DNA of 64,000 nt from Ascarosepion bandense (lineage: Eukaryota; Mollusca; Cephalopoda; Sepiida; Sepiidae): positions 888,501 through 952,500 of the forward strand of contig JBBBDQ010000352.1 in the NCBI GenBank assembly GCA_037127315.1. The letters run 5' to 3'. Below are positions 19,775-30,124 of this stretch, piece by piece; within the stretch, counting starts at the first letter, position 1, and each line of letters starts with the position of its first letter. The notes under the pieces were generated by a model. It made no database searches. It was given only the letters and a program-made list of their open reading frames with translations, and was not told the origin of the DNA. Both the position numbers and the translations under genes were made by a program.

Positions 19775-20389
19775 ATTTTTAATCATTTAACCCTAAGCAA
19801 GGTAATAAAGCCACTAATGTACAAGGTGTTACTGAGTGTGAAAGAACAAGAAAAGAAGACAAACTTAGAAGATACTAAGTATAAAAGAATCAGAAAACCA
19901 ATAATATATATATGGCTTCCCAGCATCTCTTCTATAAATATTTTCACAGCTTCTGCTTCGATGAACTTACCTCACTAGTGCCCCCTATATATAAATTTTT
20001 TCTCAGGCCACTAGATTAGAACTATGTCCCACCCTTTTACTGTGAAACTAATAAATTATAAACACAAATTCTACTCCATAGCTTTTTTTCTTGCACTTCC
20101 TGCTTGTGGAATTCTCTTTTATTTACTGGCTTTCCTGACAGCTACAGTCTTCAGGAATTTAAATGTAAAGTCAGTAGTCATCTCCTATCTCTCTAACCTG
20201 CATCCTCTCTCTCTCATGCTCCTTTCTCCATCCACTCCACTCTCATCAGTATTCTCATCCTTCTCTTACCCACTTCCTGACACCCCCTATAATCCATCAC
20301 TCTTTCTCATAACTTTCCTCCTATGTAACCTCCTCCAAAACTGTAGCAGTAAAATGACTTCCTTGGGGCAATATGATTATAAAAAAAAA
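19775..20389. mobile_element. Two jockey/CR1-type LINE 3' fragments, tail to tail
   Basis: 19,775-19,905 is a minus-strand LINE tail (TTTAACCCTAAGCAAGGTAA). 19,912-20,389 is a plus-strand C-terminal and 3' UTR piece (TTCTATAAATATTTTCACAG, TGGGGCAATATGATTAT, poly-A). Coding remnants resemble SLFYKYFHSFCFDELTSLVP. Both are decayed. Confidence 0.65.
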
Positions 20390-20599
20390 TGTTAAGGAGA
20401 GAGAACAAAAAAAATTGAATTTAAGAAGACAAATGACAAGGGACATGACATCTAAGTTTTTGAAAATGGATGTTTGATTGGAAAACAAGAAACCAGAACA
20501 GTTTCACGATCAAGAAGTAGCAATTTCAACTGTAAAATGATGACACCTATCTGCAACACTTAAATTTGCAACAAAAAAGAAAAACATTTACCATGAAAA

Positions 20600-20765
20600 T
20601 ATTTCGTATTTGTCTATATTTCTGAGATGAGATAGTATTTACAGTATTTACATTATTCAGACTATTGTCCTCATCTTTGTTGCCATTTGTACGATGTTTC
20701 GATTGTACGATGTTTCGGCTATTGTTTGCTCCGGCCTTCTTCAGGTGCTCTTCGAATAAATGAAT
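20600..20765 (-). repeat. Hammerhead-like composite repeat, one arm only
   Basis: On the minus strand: CACCTGAAGAAGGCCGGAGC, then a CCGAAACATCG core, ACAAAGATGAGGACAATAG and the shared edge AATACTGTAAATACTATC. It matches the left arms at 37,135 and 38,750. A 16-bp piece (ACGATGTTTCGATTGT-like) is duplicated in it. Confidence 0.6.
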
Positions 20766-20819
20766 AAATAAATATGAAAATATTTATAGAAAAGGCGCAA
20801 CAAAACTACATTAGAGTGA

Positions 20820-21055
20820 TAAAAAAAGTGAGTGAAACTGAGATGCCAGGTCAGGACTGATAACATTGAAGATTCTTCTTTGTATTTTATCAAGAATGTC
20901 TAAATACATAACATAAACACCAGAGTAGATGTGGCAGCAATCTTCTAAGCAGGTATGGATGGTAGACTTATAAATGTGTAAAGTAGATTGGGGCAAGAAA
21001 AATTGCCTAGCATGACAAATTGAACCAATTTTCGTAGCAGTAGACCTAGCAATTT
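20820..21055 (-). pseudogene. Jockey/CR1-type LINE fragment
   Basis: Minus-strand translation at 20,811-20,996 gives STLHIYKSTIHTCLEDCC and LDILDKIQRRIFNVISPDLA, the region C-terminal to RT seen in the 8,250-8,400 copy (LHIYKFTIRPCIEY; VQRRVCNVIDTDLA). No poly-A end is attached. Confidence 0.75.
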
Positions 21056-21059
21056 TTTT

Positions 21060-22130
21060 CTTTTATATAATCACTTCACCCCAACTCACAACTCATGGAA
21101 TAAGAACCGTCTTCAGTTGCTTACTTATTATTTATATCCAATGTTGTAGGCATTACATGATTCCTAACTTCCCACTGTATGGATGGTGGGAATTGAAGCT
21201 CAAGTAAGAATATTGTTAGCGTGCTAATAGTTGATATTCTTGAGTGTTGGGTTTTACTTTTTTTATTCATTATTTTTAGTCTTTTTGCGTGTGGACATTC
21301 CTATGATATTTATGTTGTCAACAAGTATGTTGCAGATAGGGTTTGCTAGGTCTCCAGGTACGGTTAAATGAGATAAAATTGAGCTCCAGTAAGTAAAATG
21401 CAGCGTGAATCCTTGAGTCAGTTTCATAGCTGTATGGTTGATATGATTATTTATTTATGAAATTAGGATCAAGAATGCAGTTCTTCAAGAAACATGTGAA
21501 TTCATAAATAATATTGGTTCATTGCAGTTTGGATATCACAGGTGAATTGTTATTTTTGATAATGAAGTTAGCCATTTTAAGTTTCTTTTAGAATAGATGA
21601 TTAATTTAATTTTTTTGTTTAAGTTGATGGTAATTGCATATTTTTGAATGATGTTTCGAAGTGAAGATTCGTCCTCTTTATAATTGCTATGAATTTGGTT
21701 TTTGTTGAAGATATGAATATAATTGTTATTATTGGTGTGTTTGCTGTTGGTATTGGCCAAGTTTGAAAAAAAAAAGTCTAATGTGGAAGTCAATCAAATA
21801 ATTTGGAATCCAGTGTTGAAAAGTGTTTGTTTAGAGTTTTGAAGTTCTTTGAAAAAAATGCGAGAAGATAAGTTGTTGTAGGCTTTCATGAGAAAATTTT
21901 TAATGATGCTGATTTTATATCTAAGAGGACATTGACGAACAAAATTAAGGTGGCAAGAATTTTTACAAGTAGGTTTACTGATAAAAAAAAGAAACCCAGC
22001 ACTCATTAATATCAACTCTGAACGCAATAACAATATGCTTGCTGTGTTTGGTATGTAACACATACACACCACTCTATTTAATTCATAACACCACATATAA
22101 TCTGTTACACGTAAAATAAGATTCATCCTT
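21060..22130 (-). pseudogene. Penelope-like element: RT thumb, linker, GIY-YIG remnant
   Basis: Minus-strand order: 22,126-21,794 gives FFISKPTCKNSCHLNFVRQC and KISIIKNFLMKAYNN, the post-palm RT region; 21,793-21,536 gives NTNSKHTNNNNYIHIF, YKEDESSLRNIIQKYAI and NKKIKLIIYSK, the linker typical before the endonuclease. Below 21,520, broken frames keep YEFTC- and IKPTLKNINY-like pieces of a GIY-YIG domain. The catalytic palm is missing and stops are frequent. Confidence 0.65.
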
Positions 22131-22189
22131 GAAAATGGCTAATAAGTATGGCCAAAAGTGCTTGGATAAACAAAACATTTAGACAATTT

Positions 22190-22309
22190 TTATATAATTT
22201 ATGTCCTCAAAAGAAAATCATAGGTCACATGAAAAATTACAAAAAAACTTAACCATCACACCTTGTCTGTCATCTTTAATGAAACCTGTATAAAAGAGAG
22301 ATTGCTGCT

Positions 22310-22345
<36 letters not shown>

Positions 22346-22609
22346 CATTATAGATAGGTGATATCACTATATGAATTATCAATGAAATATAATAGATATA
22401 ATCACTATATGAATATGAAATATATATAGATATAATTAATATATGAATTATAAATCAAACCTGCATAAAAGAGAGATTGATGCCCAAATACATATGTATA
22501 TATAAATATATATTAAAAAAGGATTAATTAAAAGATGTTGAATGGCCATTACGACATGAAGATCCCCACGGGGGATGACACATCACCTCAGCAACAGAAA
22601 AAACCTTTC

Positions 22610-22651
<42 letters not shown>

Positions 22652-23465
22652 TTTCTAGACATATGCTATTAAATATAAGAGACAATGAATGTCTATTATG
22701 TTTAATCATGAGCCGTTCTAAACATCGTATTTTTGCTTTAATTTCAGTTGAAAATAAAGACAAAAATTCTCCAACATTTGGATAATTATTTATTGGTTTT
22801 CTTCTAAGCTTTCGGCTCACATGAGCCATCTTCAGAGAGGTAGTTTAAACTGAAATATTATAAATATATATATATATATATAATCGCTATAGATAGGTGA
22901 TAGATATAATCACTATATGAATTATCAATGTAATATAATAGATATAATCACTATATGAATATGAAATATACATAGGTATAATCACTATATGAATTACTAG
23001 CAGTATAGCCTGGCCTTGCTTGGGTGTAATGAAAGCTTTAAAACTAATCCATGGTCCTGGAGCTCAGACTCTTCAGACGTTGGCACGAAAGACTAAAAAG
23101 CAATAGTTGTTTCCAGTTAAAGCAAAACTTTAGACTGAAAGAAAAATGAATGGATGTAAGTCAAATTTTGATTTCCTGGTATCGATATTAAATAAGTTTT
23201 CTCGTCGTAAACTGAATTTTGAAGGCTAAATTAGTTTTCTGAGTAAATGGTATCATGGCTGAGACTAAGAACTACAATTATACCTACTTAGAGCCAAGCC
23301 CGAAGTCTATAGGTAACAGACACACACACACAGACACAGTTCCATTTATAAATAAGCTTAGATTTAGATTATTGAAACTTGCATAAAAGAGGGATTGTTG
23401 CCCAAGTATATATATATAATTACTATAGATAGGTGATAGATATAATCACTATATGAATTATCCTT
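22190..23465. repeat. AT-rich cluster of local direct repeats
   Basis: A unit with GATATAATCACTATATGAAT occurs near 22,350-22,440, 22,895-22,995 and 23,420-23,460. A linked unit (GAAACCTGTATAAAAGAGAG / GAAACTTGCATAAAAGAGGG) occurs at 22,275, 22,455 and 23,368. (TA)n tracts separate them. This suggests local segmental duplication, with a 'CTAGCAG' element inserted into one copy. 22,815-22,835 also has a minus-strand CUGAAGA and a GGCUC/GAGCC hairpin followed by GAAA. Confidence 0.6.
22996..23365 (+). mobile_element. 'CTAGCAG' element, copy c, internally deleted
   Basis: Start ACTAGCAGTATAGCCTGGC and end TTTATAAATAAGCTTAG. The 3' half is mostly missing: AGCCAAGCCCGAAG joins directly to TCTATAGGTAACAGAC. 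Confidence 0.7.
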
Positions 23466-23469
23466 ATAG

Positions 23470-24465
23470 AAAAAGTACTATTGATTCTTTGTGGAAACCA
23501 TTTAAAACCCTAAAATTTTCTCAACTTTTATATATCACCTTTTATACAAAAACATTGTCTGCGGCTTTCAGACTTTCTGTTTTGTTTTAAAATATGTTTA
23601 ACTTTATCCTTGTCTCTCTTTATTTCCTTCTCAATGATTTTTTTTGTAGCTCTCTTTTTTTCTCATTGTCTTTTTTCTTCACTTTTAATTTCCTCTATTG
23701 TTTAAATTCTCACTTCTCTCTCCACTTTTTCAACTCTATCTTCCTCGTTTTTCATCTTTTCTCTGTCTCTGTTCAGCTGCGCAATACTCGTCTCACCGAA
23801 GCCCTATACCTATCAGCTTTATTTTTTTTCTTACATGTCGGGGTTATGTCCCCGTGTCTTCTAATCTTGTGTGTTTTCTTGGCCTGATTTCCATGCTAAC
23901 CTTTTGAAATGATGCCAAGATATCTTCTTCATCTTCAAATATGAGTAGCATGTTAGTCTGCTCTTTGTTTGATAAAGGTTAACACCAGTCAAATGTTTGT
24001 GGTGATTTTGCACTCTCTTCACTCTATACAGTTTCTGTGACAAGTTGTTTTTTATGCAGATTCCACAGATGGCCTTTTGGGTTATCTTCTTGATTCTTCA
24101 GACCATCTGTTGGTCATGCATGAAAGCATTCAGATTCCAATTTGCAGACTGGATTTCTTTTAATACAGCATTTTTTAAGATTTTTTTTTTTGAAGAAAAA
24201 AACAAGTTTATTTTTTTAGCAACTTAAAACACTTTTAAACATGTTTTTTTGAGTTTGTAATATCTGCTGAAGAGTAAAATATGATTTTTAAAACTATCTT
24301 TATTATTTAAGTAATTTTTATGCTTGTCAGTGTTGGGGAAATGAATTTGAACAGTTATAAAACGTTTAAAATAGATAAATATTTTTTTAAAATTCTGTTA
24401 GGCTGTTTAAAAAGAAATTACATTTTACTAGAAAGCATACAGAATTTGATTTTTAATTTATTTAA
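23470..24465. other. Pyrimidine-rich and AT-rich unassigned sequence
   Basis: 23,590-23,900 is T/C-rich on the plus strand, which opens overlapping hydrophobic frames by composition alone. The rest is AT-rich and holds no recognisable element. Confidence 0.4.
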
Positions 24466-24469
24466 ATAT

Positions 24470-24767
24470 TTGGTTATTTGTCAATTGTTGTTGAGCCCTT
24501 AGCTGTCAATGAAGTTGTGAACGAATTTTTGGCACTCTAGGCCCTCATCAGGTTGGTGACTGAAATTCTCGAGTGATAGTTCGCCGTATTTATAGCAAAA
24601 TTGGTGTTAAAAAAATAAGTGTTAAAAATTGGTGTAAGAAAATTGTCAAAAGAGGGAGGGGGATTATCTATATACAGTCAGACTACCACGAAAAACAAAA
24701 TATTATTTTTTAATCCTCTCCCCTACACCAGTGGGGGGAATATATATTTGTATATATAACTACTATA

Positions 24768-24824
<57 letters not shown>

Positions 24825-24995
24825 CCCCACTCCCCTTTCTGACAATTTTTTAACACCAATTTTGCTATAAATATGGTGAACTATCACTCGAGAACTTCAG
24901 TCATCAACCTGACGAGGGCATATAGCACCAAAAATTTGTTGACGACTTCACTGACGGCTAAGAGCTCAACAACAATCGACAAATAACCAAATAAT
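24470..24995. mobile_element. Foldback element with hammerhead-like cores in both arms
   Basis: Arms of about 170 bp (24,470-24,660 and 24,825-24,995) are inverted copies: AATATTTGGTTATTTGTC at the left and its complement at the right, with TATTTATAGCAAAATTGGTG toward the centre. Each arm, read outward, contains CUGAYGAG, a short GGC hairpin and AAAA where a hammerhead would have GAAA. The loop holds a (TA)n tract. It looks like paired Penelope-type terminal repeats without a gene between them. Confidence 0.65.
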
Positions 24996-24999
24996 TCAT

Positions 25000-25425
25000 C
25001 AATGCTGCTCAAAAGGAATATGAATATATTTAAATGTAATTTTCAATTTCATGTTTTAAAAAAACTGGAATTTTCCCCGAAAAATTTATTTGAAAAACTC
25101 TTTCAAATTCATATTCTTTATTTCTGAATATTCTGCTATTTACAAAATGTTATGTTTAGTGATTGAAGTAAATGAAAACTTGTACATACTAAATCTGGTG
25201 GAAATGCAACATATTTTTTTGATTGGTTTTCCACAGTCATCTTCTTTTTGTCTTACAATAATTGTCACCTATTACAAGGCCCAAGAGTCACTTGAAGTAG
25301 TGCTACAAAGTAAAAAGCACAATTTATACATATCTGTTGGGTAGATAATGGTTAACTCTAGACTTGAACAGGCCAAGATTTAGTGATCGGGGAGGCATCT
25401 TCTGGAGAATCATTTCAAAAGAGCA
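25000..25425. other. No recognisable gene or element
   Basis: AT-rich. The open frame at 25,090-25,344 has no recognisable motif. Confidence 0.4.
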
Positions 25426-25429
25426 CTGA

Positions 25430-25549
25430 ACTTATGGCCATATCACGTTGAAACATTAGTTTCCATTTGATCACTAAAATTAAGCAACATTAAGCCTGGT
25501 CAATACCTAAATGGGCGACTACTTGAGAATACCAGGATCTGTATGCTTG
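25430..25549 (+). pseudogene. 5S rRNA-derived sequence heading a SINE
   Basis: The stretch follows animal 5S rRNA from end to end: CTTATGGCCATATCACGTTG, TTTGATCACTAAAATTAAGC, AACATTAAGCCTGGTCAATA, GGGCGACTACTTGAGAATAC and CAGGATCTGTATGCTT. Substitutions throughout show it is not a functional gene. A SINE body follows within about 50 bp. Confidence 0.85.
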
Positions 25550-25665
25550 AATGATGTAAAAGATTGCTGCATTTCAATAATCGTCAGGTTTGTTGTATTC
25601 ACTTTCTCTTGGGAAAGGCATGAGTTCACATCTTCTACCCATCTAGCTATGGGTTATTTAACTTG
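25550..25665 (+). mobile_element. SINE body attached to 5S-derived head
   Basis: After a 48-nt linker, ATTCACTTTCTCTTGGGAAA, CCCATCTAGCTATGGGTTA and TTTAACTTG match the body of the tRNA-type SINE (ATTCACTT..CTTGGGAAAGG..TTATGGGTTAAATAAC). The tail is missing. Confidence 0.6.
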
Positions 25666-25744
25666 TATCAGTAAATTCTTATTATCTTTAAAGGATTATT
25701 ACTATATAAAATATTTTCTGGCTTTAACTTTTATTTTTTAATAT

Positions 25745-26060
25745 TTAATTTTTATTTTTAATGATATCACTCCGAGCAAGGCGGTAACACCACTGATGTT
25801 CAGGTGTCTACATAAAAGTAAAAAGATTAGGAGGCTACATAAGAGTAAAAAGATTAGGGGGCTACATAAGAGTAAAAGGATTAGAGGGCAACATAGGAAT
25901 AAAAAGATTAGGGGGCTATATAAGAGTAAAAAGATTAGATAGGAGGAGAGTGAAGAGAAAGTTGAACTAGTTAGAAAGGAGCAAGAGAAAAATGGGAATC
26001 CAGGTGTGATGACAGTTACAAAGGTGGAAAGAAAGGAAAAGATATACAGGGTGGTATAGA
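25745..26060 (-). mobile_element. Jockey/CR1-type LINE 3' end with internal tandem repeats
   Basis: The LINE tail in minus orientation (GATATCACTCCGAGCAAGGC) is followed by five tandem units of about 27-30 bp (GGCTACATAAGAGTAAAAAG ATTAG) at 25,808-25,940, then 3' UTR sequence. The units are duplications of the tail's own CTACATAAGAGTAAAA motif. Confidence 0.75.
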
Positions 26061-26084
26061 AAGAACTTACTGCCTTTCCGCTTC

Positions 26085-26750
26085 CTGTTTTCCCACATGC
26101 TGGAAGTTCTCTTCTGTCATTCCTGTATTTAAGAACTCTAGTGAACCCTCGGACCCATCCAACTATTGTCCTATCAGCCTTCTACCAATTTTCGGGAAAG
26201 TGTTCAAGGCCATTATTAATGCTGAAATAATTCAACATCTTACTGCCCATAAACTATTCTCTGACAGGCAGTATGGCTTCCACTTTGCCAGGTCCACAGC
26301 TGACATGCTAACAACTATCATGAAGTACATGTTCCAGGTCCTTCAAGAGTCCAGCGAGGCTCGTGCTGTTGCTCTGGACATCTCCAAGGCTTTTTTTTTT
26401 TAATCGTATCACCCCGAGCAAGGCGGTAACGCCACTGATGTGCAGGGGGCTATGTAATAGTGAAAAGATTGGAAAAGAGAAAGCCGGAAACCACATCCTA
26501 AACAGGGAACAAGGGATGAGCCTCTTAATCTGTTCAATAGACGTGGGTGGAGTGTGAACCGGGCAATAGATAGATCTATCTACTCCAATTGAGAAAAAAA
26601 AAAACAAAGTGAGAAGATTGGAAAAGAGAAAGCCGGAAACCACATCCTAAACAGGGAACAAGGGATGAGCCTCTTAACCTGTTCAATAGACATGGGTGGC
26701 TGGGTTTGGCACACTGGCCTTCTATGCAAGCTACGGGGTTACGGTATTAC
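26085..26750 (+). pseudogene. Jockey/CR1-type LINE RT fragment, split by a SINE
   Basis: Translation gives SEPSDPSNYCPISLLPIFGK, FKAIINAEIIQHLTAHKLFS, RQYGFHFARSTADMLTTIMK and ARAVALDISKAF, the N-terminal half of the RT domain. A dimeric SINE sits right after KAF (26,396). The LINE resumes at 26,697 (GWVWHTGLLCKLRGYG-like) and ends near 26,750. Confidence 0.85.
26396..26696 (-). mobile_element. Multimeric SINE, two monomers, inside LINE RT
   Basis: Minus-strand copy with the LINE-like tail (AATCGTATCACCCCGAGCAA) and two monomers (GGAAACCACATCCTAAACAG twice, at 26,486 and 26,635). It interrupts the RT coding sequence, so it is younger than that LINE. Confidence 0.85.
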
Positions 26751-27049
26751 CTGCAATAAAAAACAAATCAATCAAACCACAAAGTCGCAGTTTGTTGGAA
26801 GAAGCTGCTTCAGTGGAATTTAGGTCTCGCTAATTTAATATGAAGGGAATGAGAGTGATTTGCTACAGTGTGCAACATGGTGAGTCTTAATCATGTAAGC
26901 TGGAACTGGTGAAACTAAGGAATTAACACTTTTTATTGAAATAGCACCTGAGAACAGTGAGAGGCTTTCGTCTGTGAAGAGCTGTAAGAATGAAAATCAT
27001 TTGTCACCCACAAAGATATGAAGACACTTTTGGAACTTCTTTGTTTTCT
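26751..27049. other. No recognisable gene or element
   Basis: About 300 bp without a coding signal or a repeat match inside the window. Confidence 0.35.
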
Positions 27050-27470
27050 TTTATTTTGAATCCATATCACCCCAGACAAGGAAGTAAAGCCACTAAAATA
27101 CAATGGGCTACTAGTTGTGAAAGAATTAGTAACAGGAACATTAATAGTGAGCAGAAAAAGAAAAGATTAACCAGGAGGACAGTAGATAGTAATTGACATT
27201 GTAATTAAATTTTTACAGATTAAAGTTGGCTGGAAAGCAAGGAGCTGGAAGGGAGTTTCACAAGCAAGAAGTGCAAGAAAAGAAAACTGTTAACATATTA
27301 TTTATGGCTACACCCTTCCAGCTCAACTGTAAATTGATGAAATCTTGACACCAGTCAAGTAAAGCGCTTAAGTTCGTAAAGTCAAGGTGCCATAGAAGAA
27401 AGTTTATCAGAACAATTGCCACGAAAGTATTTACAAAAATTAAGCTAAGCAATTTACTGGAAGTAAATTT
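27050..27470 (-). mobile_element. Jockey/CR1-type LINE 3' end, degenerate
   Basis: Minus-strand tail (CATATCACCCCAGACAAGG), 3' UTR and C-terminal remnants (GGAAAGCAAGGAGCTGGAAG). It is most like the copy at 27,590-28,345 (both have AACAGGAACATTAATAGTGA), so the two represent one subfamily or a local duplication. Confidence 0.65.
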
Positions 27471-27589
27471 TTTTATATAAACATTTTGTATGAAATAAAC
27501 ATAAGATTAGAATAATGCCTTTTATTGCCAATAAGGCAAAGAAAATATTTGTTTATGAAAGAAAACACATTTTTTACTTTATTTTCAAT

Positions 27590-28345
27590 TTTTTTAAAAA
27601 TGGTATCACACTAAGCAAGGGAATAAAGTCACTAAGATGCAAGGGAGTTACAGGATGTGGAAGAATTAGGAACAGGAACATTAATAGTGAGCAGAAAGAG
27701 AAAAGAGTGAAGGTAATGTTGGTAACATTCATGGATATAGAATATCATCTTGGCATCTGTTGACTGTCATAGTTTATGGATAGAGAGGATCCTCGCAGCA
27801 CGTAATCTGTTCAATGAAACAACGTCAAAGATTAACACTTCTGAATCAGACACTCTCCTGAATCGGATTTGATCAGCAATACTAAAAAAAAAATATGGCC
27901 ACCTTTTATACACGTCGCATTGAATATTTTGAGTTTCCTGATTGGTTAAGCCTTCTATTGGTGAATTATGAAATGGGTTAGCCAATGGCTGTCTGCTCAG
28001 TATACACATGTATTCAAAAAAGTTCAACAAAGTGTAATCATAATGACTAGATAATGATTAACATTGCATTTAAATTTTTGTCAACTCAAAGTTGACTATT
28101 GAGCATGAATCCAAAACAAAGTTCCACAATCAAGAGATGTGAGAAAAAAATATGTTAACAGAAATTTCAGCTACATCTAGCAAGCTTCACTGTAAATTGA
28201 TGGGATTTCAACATGATTCTTGTATTGTGCTTAATTGTTTAGATGAGCTATTTACACTGGGTTTGTAACTAAAACTGAGCTATCAGATCAGGACCAATAA
28301 TATTGCAGATTCTTCTTTGGCTCTTATCAAGGAGCTCCTGATTAT
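27590..28345 (-). mobile_element. Jockey/CR1-type LINE 3' end, split by a promoter-like insert
   Basis: The LINE runs from the tail at 27,600 (GGTATCACACTAAGCAAGG) to about 27,740, then resumes at about 28,045 (ATTAACATTGCATTTAAATT) up to 28,345. The intervening 300 bp is foreign; see 27,745-28,040. Confidence 0.6.
27745..28040 (-). promoter_or_regulatory. Pol II promoter-like insert, possible solo LTR
   Basis: On the minus strand two CCAAT boxes (at about 27,961 and 27,945) precede a TATAAAAGG box (27,911-27,904) by 30-50 bp, a layout typical of strong Pol II promoters and some LTRs. The insert can be drawn with TG...CA ends (TGATTACACTTTG ... GACAGTCAACA), but no target duplication is visible. 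It could be a solo LTR or a captured promoter. Confidence 0.4.
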
Positions 28346-28835
28346 TTTGTTCATTGATTACCTTGAGAAAGGAAGAACCATCAATCGTGAATATTATATA
28401 GCCTTATTAGAGCATTTGAAGGAAGAAATTGCCAAAAAACAGCCACAAATGTAGAATAAAAAGTGATCTTTCACCAAATCAACATCCTGTGTCACAAGTC
28501 AATAGAAACGATAACAAAACTACGTGAATTGCACTTCAAATTGCATCTACATCCACCCTATTTTCTAAATCTAGCCCTCAGCTGTTTGCAGACCTAAAAA
28601 GAAGACTCCAGGGAAAGAGATTTGGCTCCAATGAAGAAGTGATATTAAAAACTGAAGTGAATTTTGAGGCCAAAGGCAAATTGTTCTAAAAATAAGTCAT
28701 CAAATTGTTAGAGTATTGTTGAAATCAGTGTATTGCCCTAGAAGGAAACTATGTTGATTAATAAAGTCGAATTTTGCCTCAAAGTTTTTGTTTTCTTAGT
28801 TAGGTTCAGGATTCATTGAGTGATGTGTTATAGGG
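28345..28835 (+). pseudogene. Irritans-like mariner, 5'-truncated
   Basis: Matches the 3' half of the element at 304-1,595: VIDYLEKGRTINREYYIALL-like start, degenerate catalytic region, LKRRLQGKRFGSNEEVILKT-like C-terminus, and the terminal repeat ending ATTCATTGAGTGATGTGTTA. Frameshifts throughout. Confidence 0.75.
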
Positions 28836-29032
28836 ATAGTGGGAGGAGTCAAATAGTTATAGGGATAGTGGGAGGAGTCAAATAGTTATAGGGATAGTGG
28901 GAGGAGTCAAATAGTTATAGGGGTAGTGGGAGGAGTCAAATAGTTATAGAGGTAGTGGGAGGAGTCAAATAGTTATAGGGGTAGTGGGAGGAGTCAAATA
29001 GTTATAGGGATAGTGGGAGGAGTCAAATAGTT
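28829..29032 (+). repeat. 29-bp minisatellite, seven units
   Basis: The unit has TATAGGGATAGTGGGAGGAG followed by TCAAATAGT; starts fall every 29 bp from 28,829. Units differ only at one or two A/G sites. The array begins at the terminal TA of the mariner end. Confidence 0.95.
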
Positions 29033-30115
29033 ACTCTACTGAAGTGGTTCAGGGAGTCAACCATTTTTGCATCATCTTTAGAAATTGTATGAGGTCTGGG
29101 TTGAGTTTCGGTCCTAAATGACATTCAAGGCAAAAAGCCTCCCTGAGGGAATACCTGTTCATTGTGTTAAGTGAAAATTCAGGGTTCTGATGGAAAATAA
29201 CACCTTCTCTTTTGCTTAAAGCAGAAAACTTTCTTTAACCCAATCAAGTTGTTGGTAAGAAATATTTCTGTGTTGTAGTGCCTCAAATTGGTTATTATCT
29301 TTTCATATTCTAACAGACACAATTTGGTGATATAATAATTAATTTGGTGGTATAACAATTCAATCTCTAGGCCAAGTACTTCAAACTTATACTTTGACTT
29401 AGTTCAAAAATTATGAGCAGTACTAAAAAAGAACAATGATGAGGACAAAAGTTTGACGATAAAAAAATTTTAAATAATGATAACTCTTTATCCCAGAGAG
29501 AAACAATTTCTTTTATTTAATTTTACATTGTTAACTTCATTACTGTATATCTGTGCAATAAATTAGACCCTGTATAAACAGAACAATCAATAACTGAACT
29601 GTACTAAAAAAAAAAAAAAAAGATGAGATATCCCAAGGCATGTATTAGGTTGTCACACATGAAATGACATACTTTATAAGAAAGGAATATGTTGTGGATG
29701 CCAGCAATAGGGTCCGCACAAATAAATGAACAACGACCAGTAATTGAGATAGAAAATAAGTGTATTAACGTAAGGATACAGACTTGAATGAAGATTAGTA
29801 GTCCAGGAATACAGGTTAGTAAAAAGTATATGTACAAGTCTCTGGAGGTGAAGCCATAGTATATTGAGTATATCCATTCTCTGTGAAAACGCAGTATTTT
29901 CCTGTCTCGCTTCTATAGCAGTAGTATAAGTATACTCTGGATGAGTCCATCTTTTAGGAAAAGGGAGAACCTCACAACAGAATAAAACATTTCTGAAATG
30001 TTAAATAACTAATTTATTTTAGTTGAAATAGGAATCATGTTGATGAATGACTTTTCTCCAATGTACTTCTAAATTATTGGTCCCATCTTTAAAAATATTC
30101 TCATTCATTGACGAT
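29033..30115. other. No recognisable gene; poly-A and AT-rich sequence
   Basis: A run of about 17 A lies at 29,606. Open frames on the minus strand (29,604-29,877) are hydrophobic and have no recognisable motif. Confidence 0.35.
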
Positions 30116-30124
30116 ATGTGTGAC

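Noticed and set aside
21536..22126. Host gene on the minus strand
   Set aside because: The two consecutive frames match the post-palm and linker parts of Penelope-like elements.
23594..23907. Overlapping hydrophobic frames resembling membrane segments
   Set aside because: Two frames are open together in a pyrimidine-rich tract, which yields Phe/Leu/Ser by composition; no start context or homologue.
25430..25549. Functional 5S rRNA gene
   Set aside because: Too many substitutions relative to animal 5S rRNA, no terminator T-run directly after it, and a SINE body attached.
28829..29032. Regular 29-bp repeats as a CRISPR-like array
   Set aside because: Units are head-to-tail without unique spacers, in eukaryotic repeat-rich DNA; this is a minisatellite.
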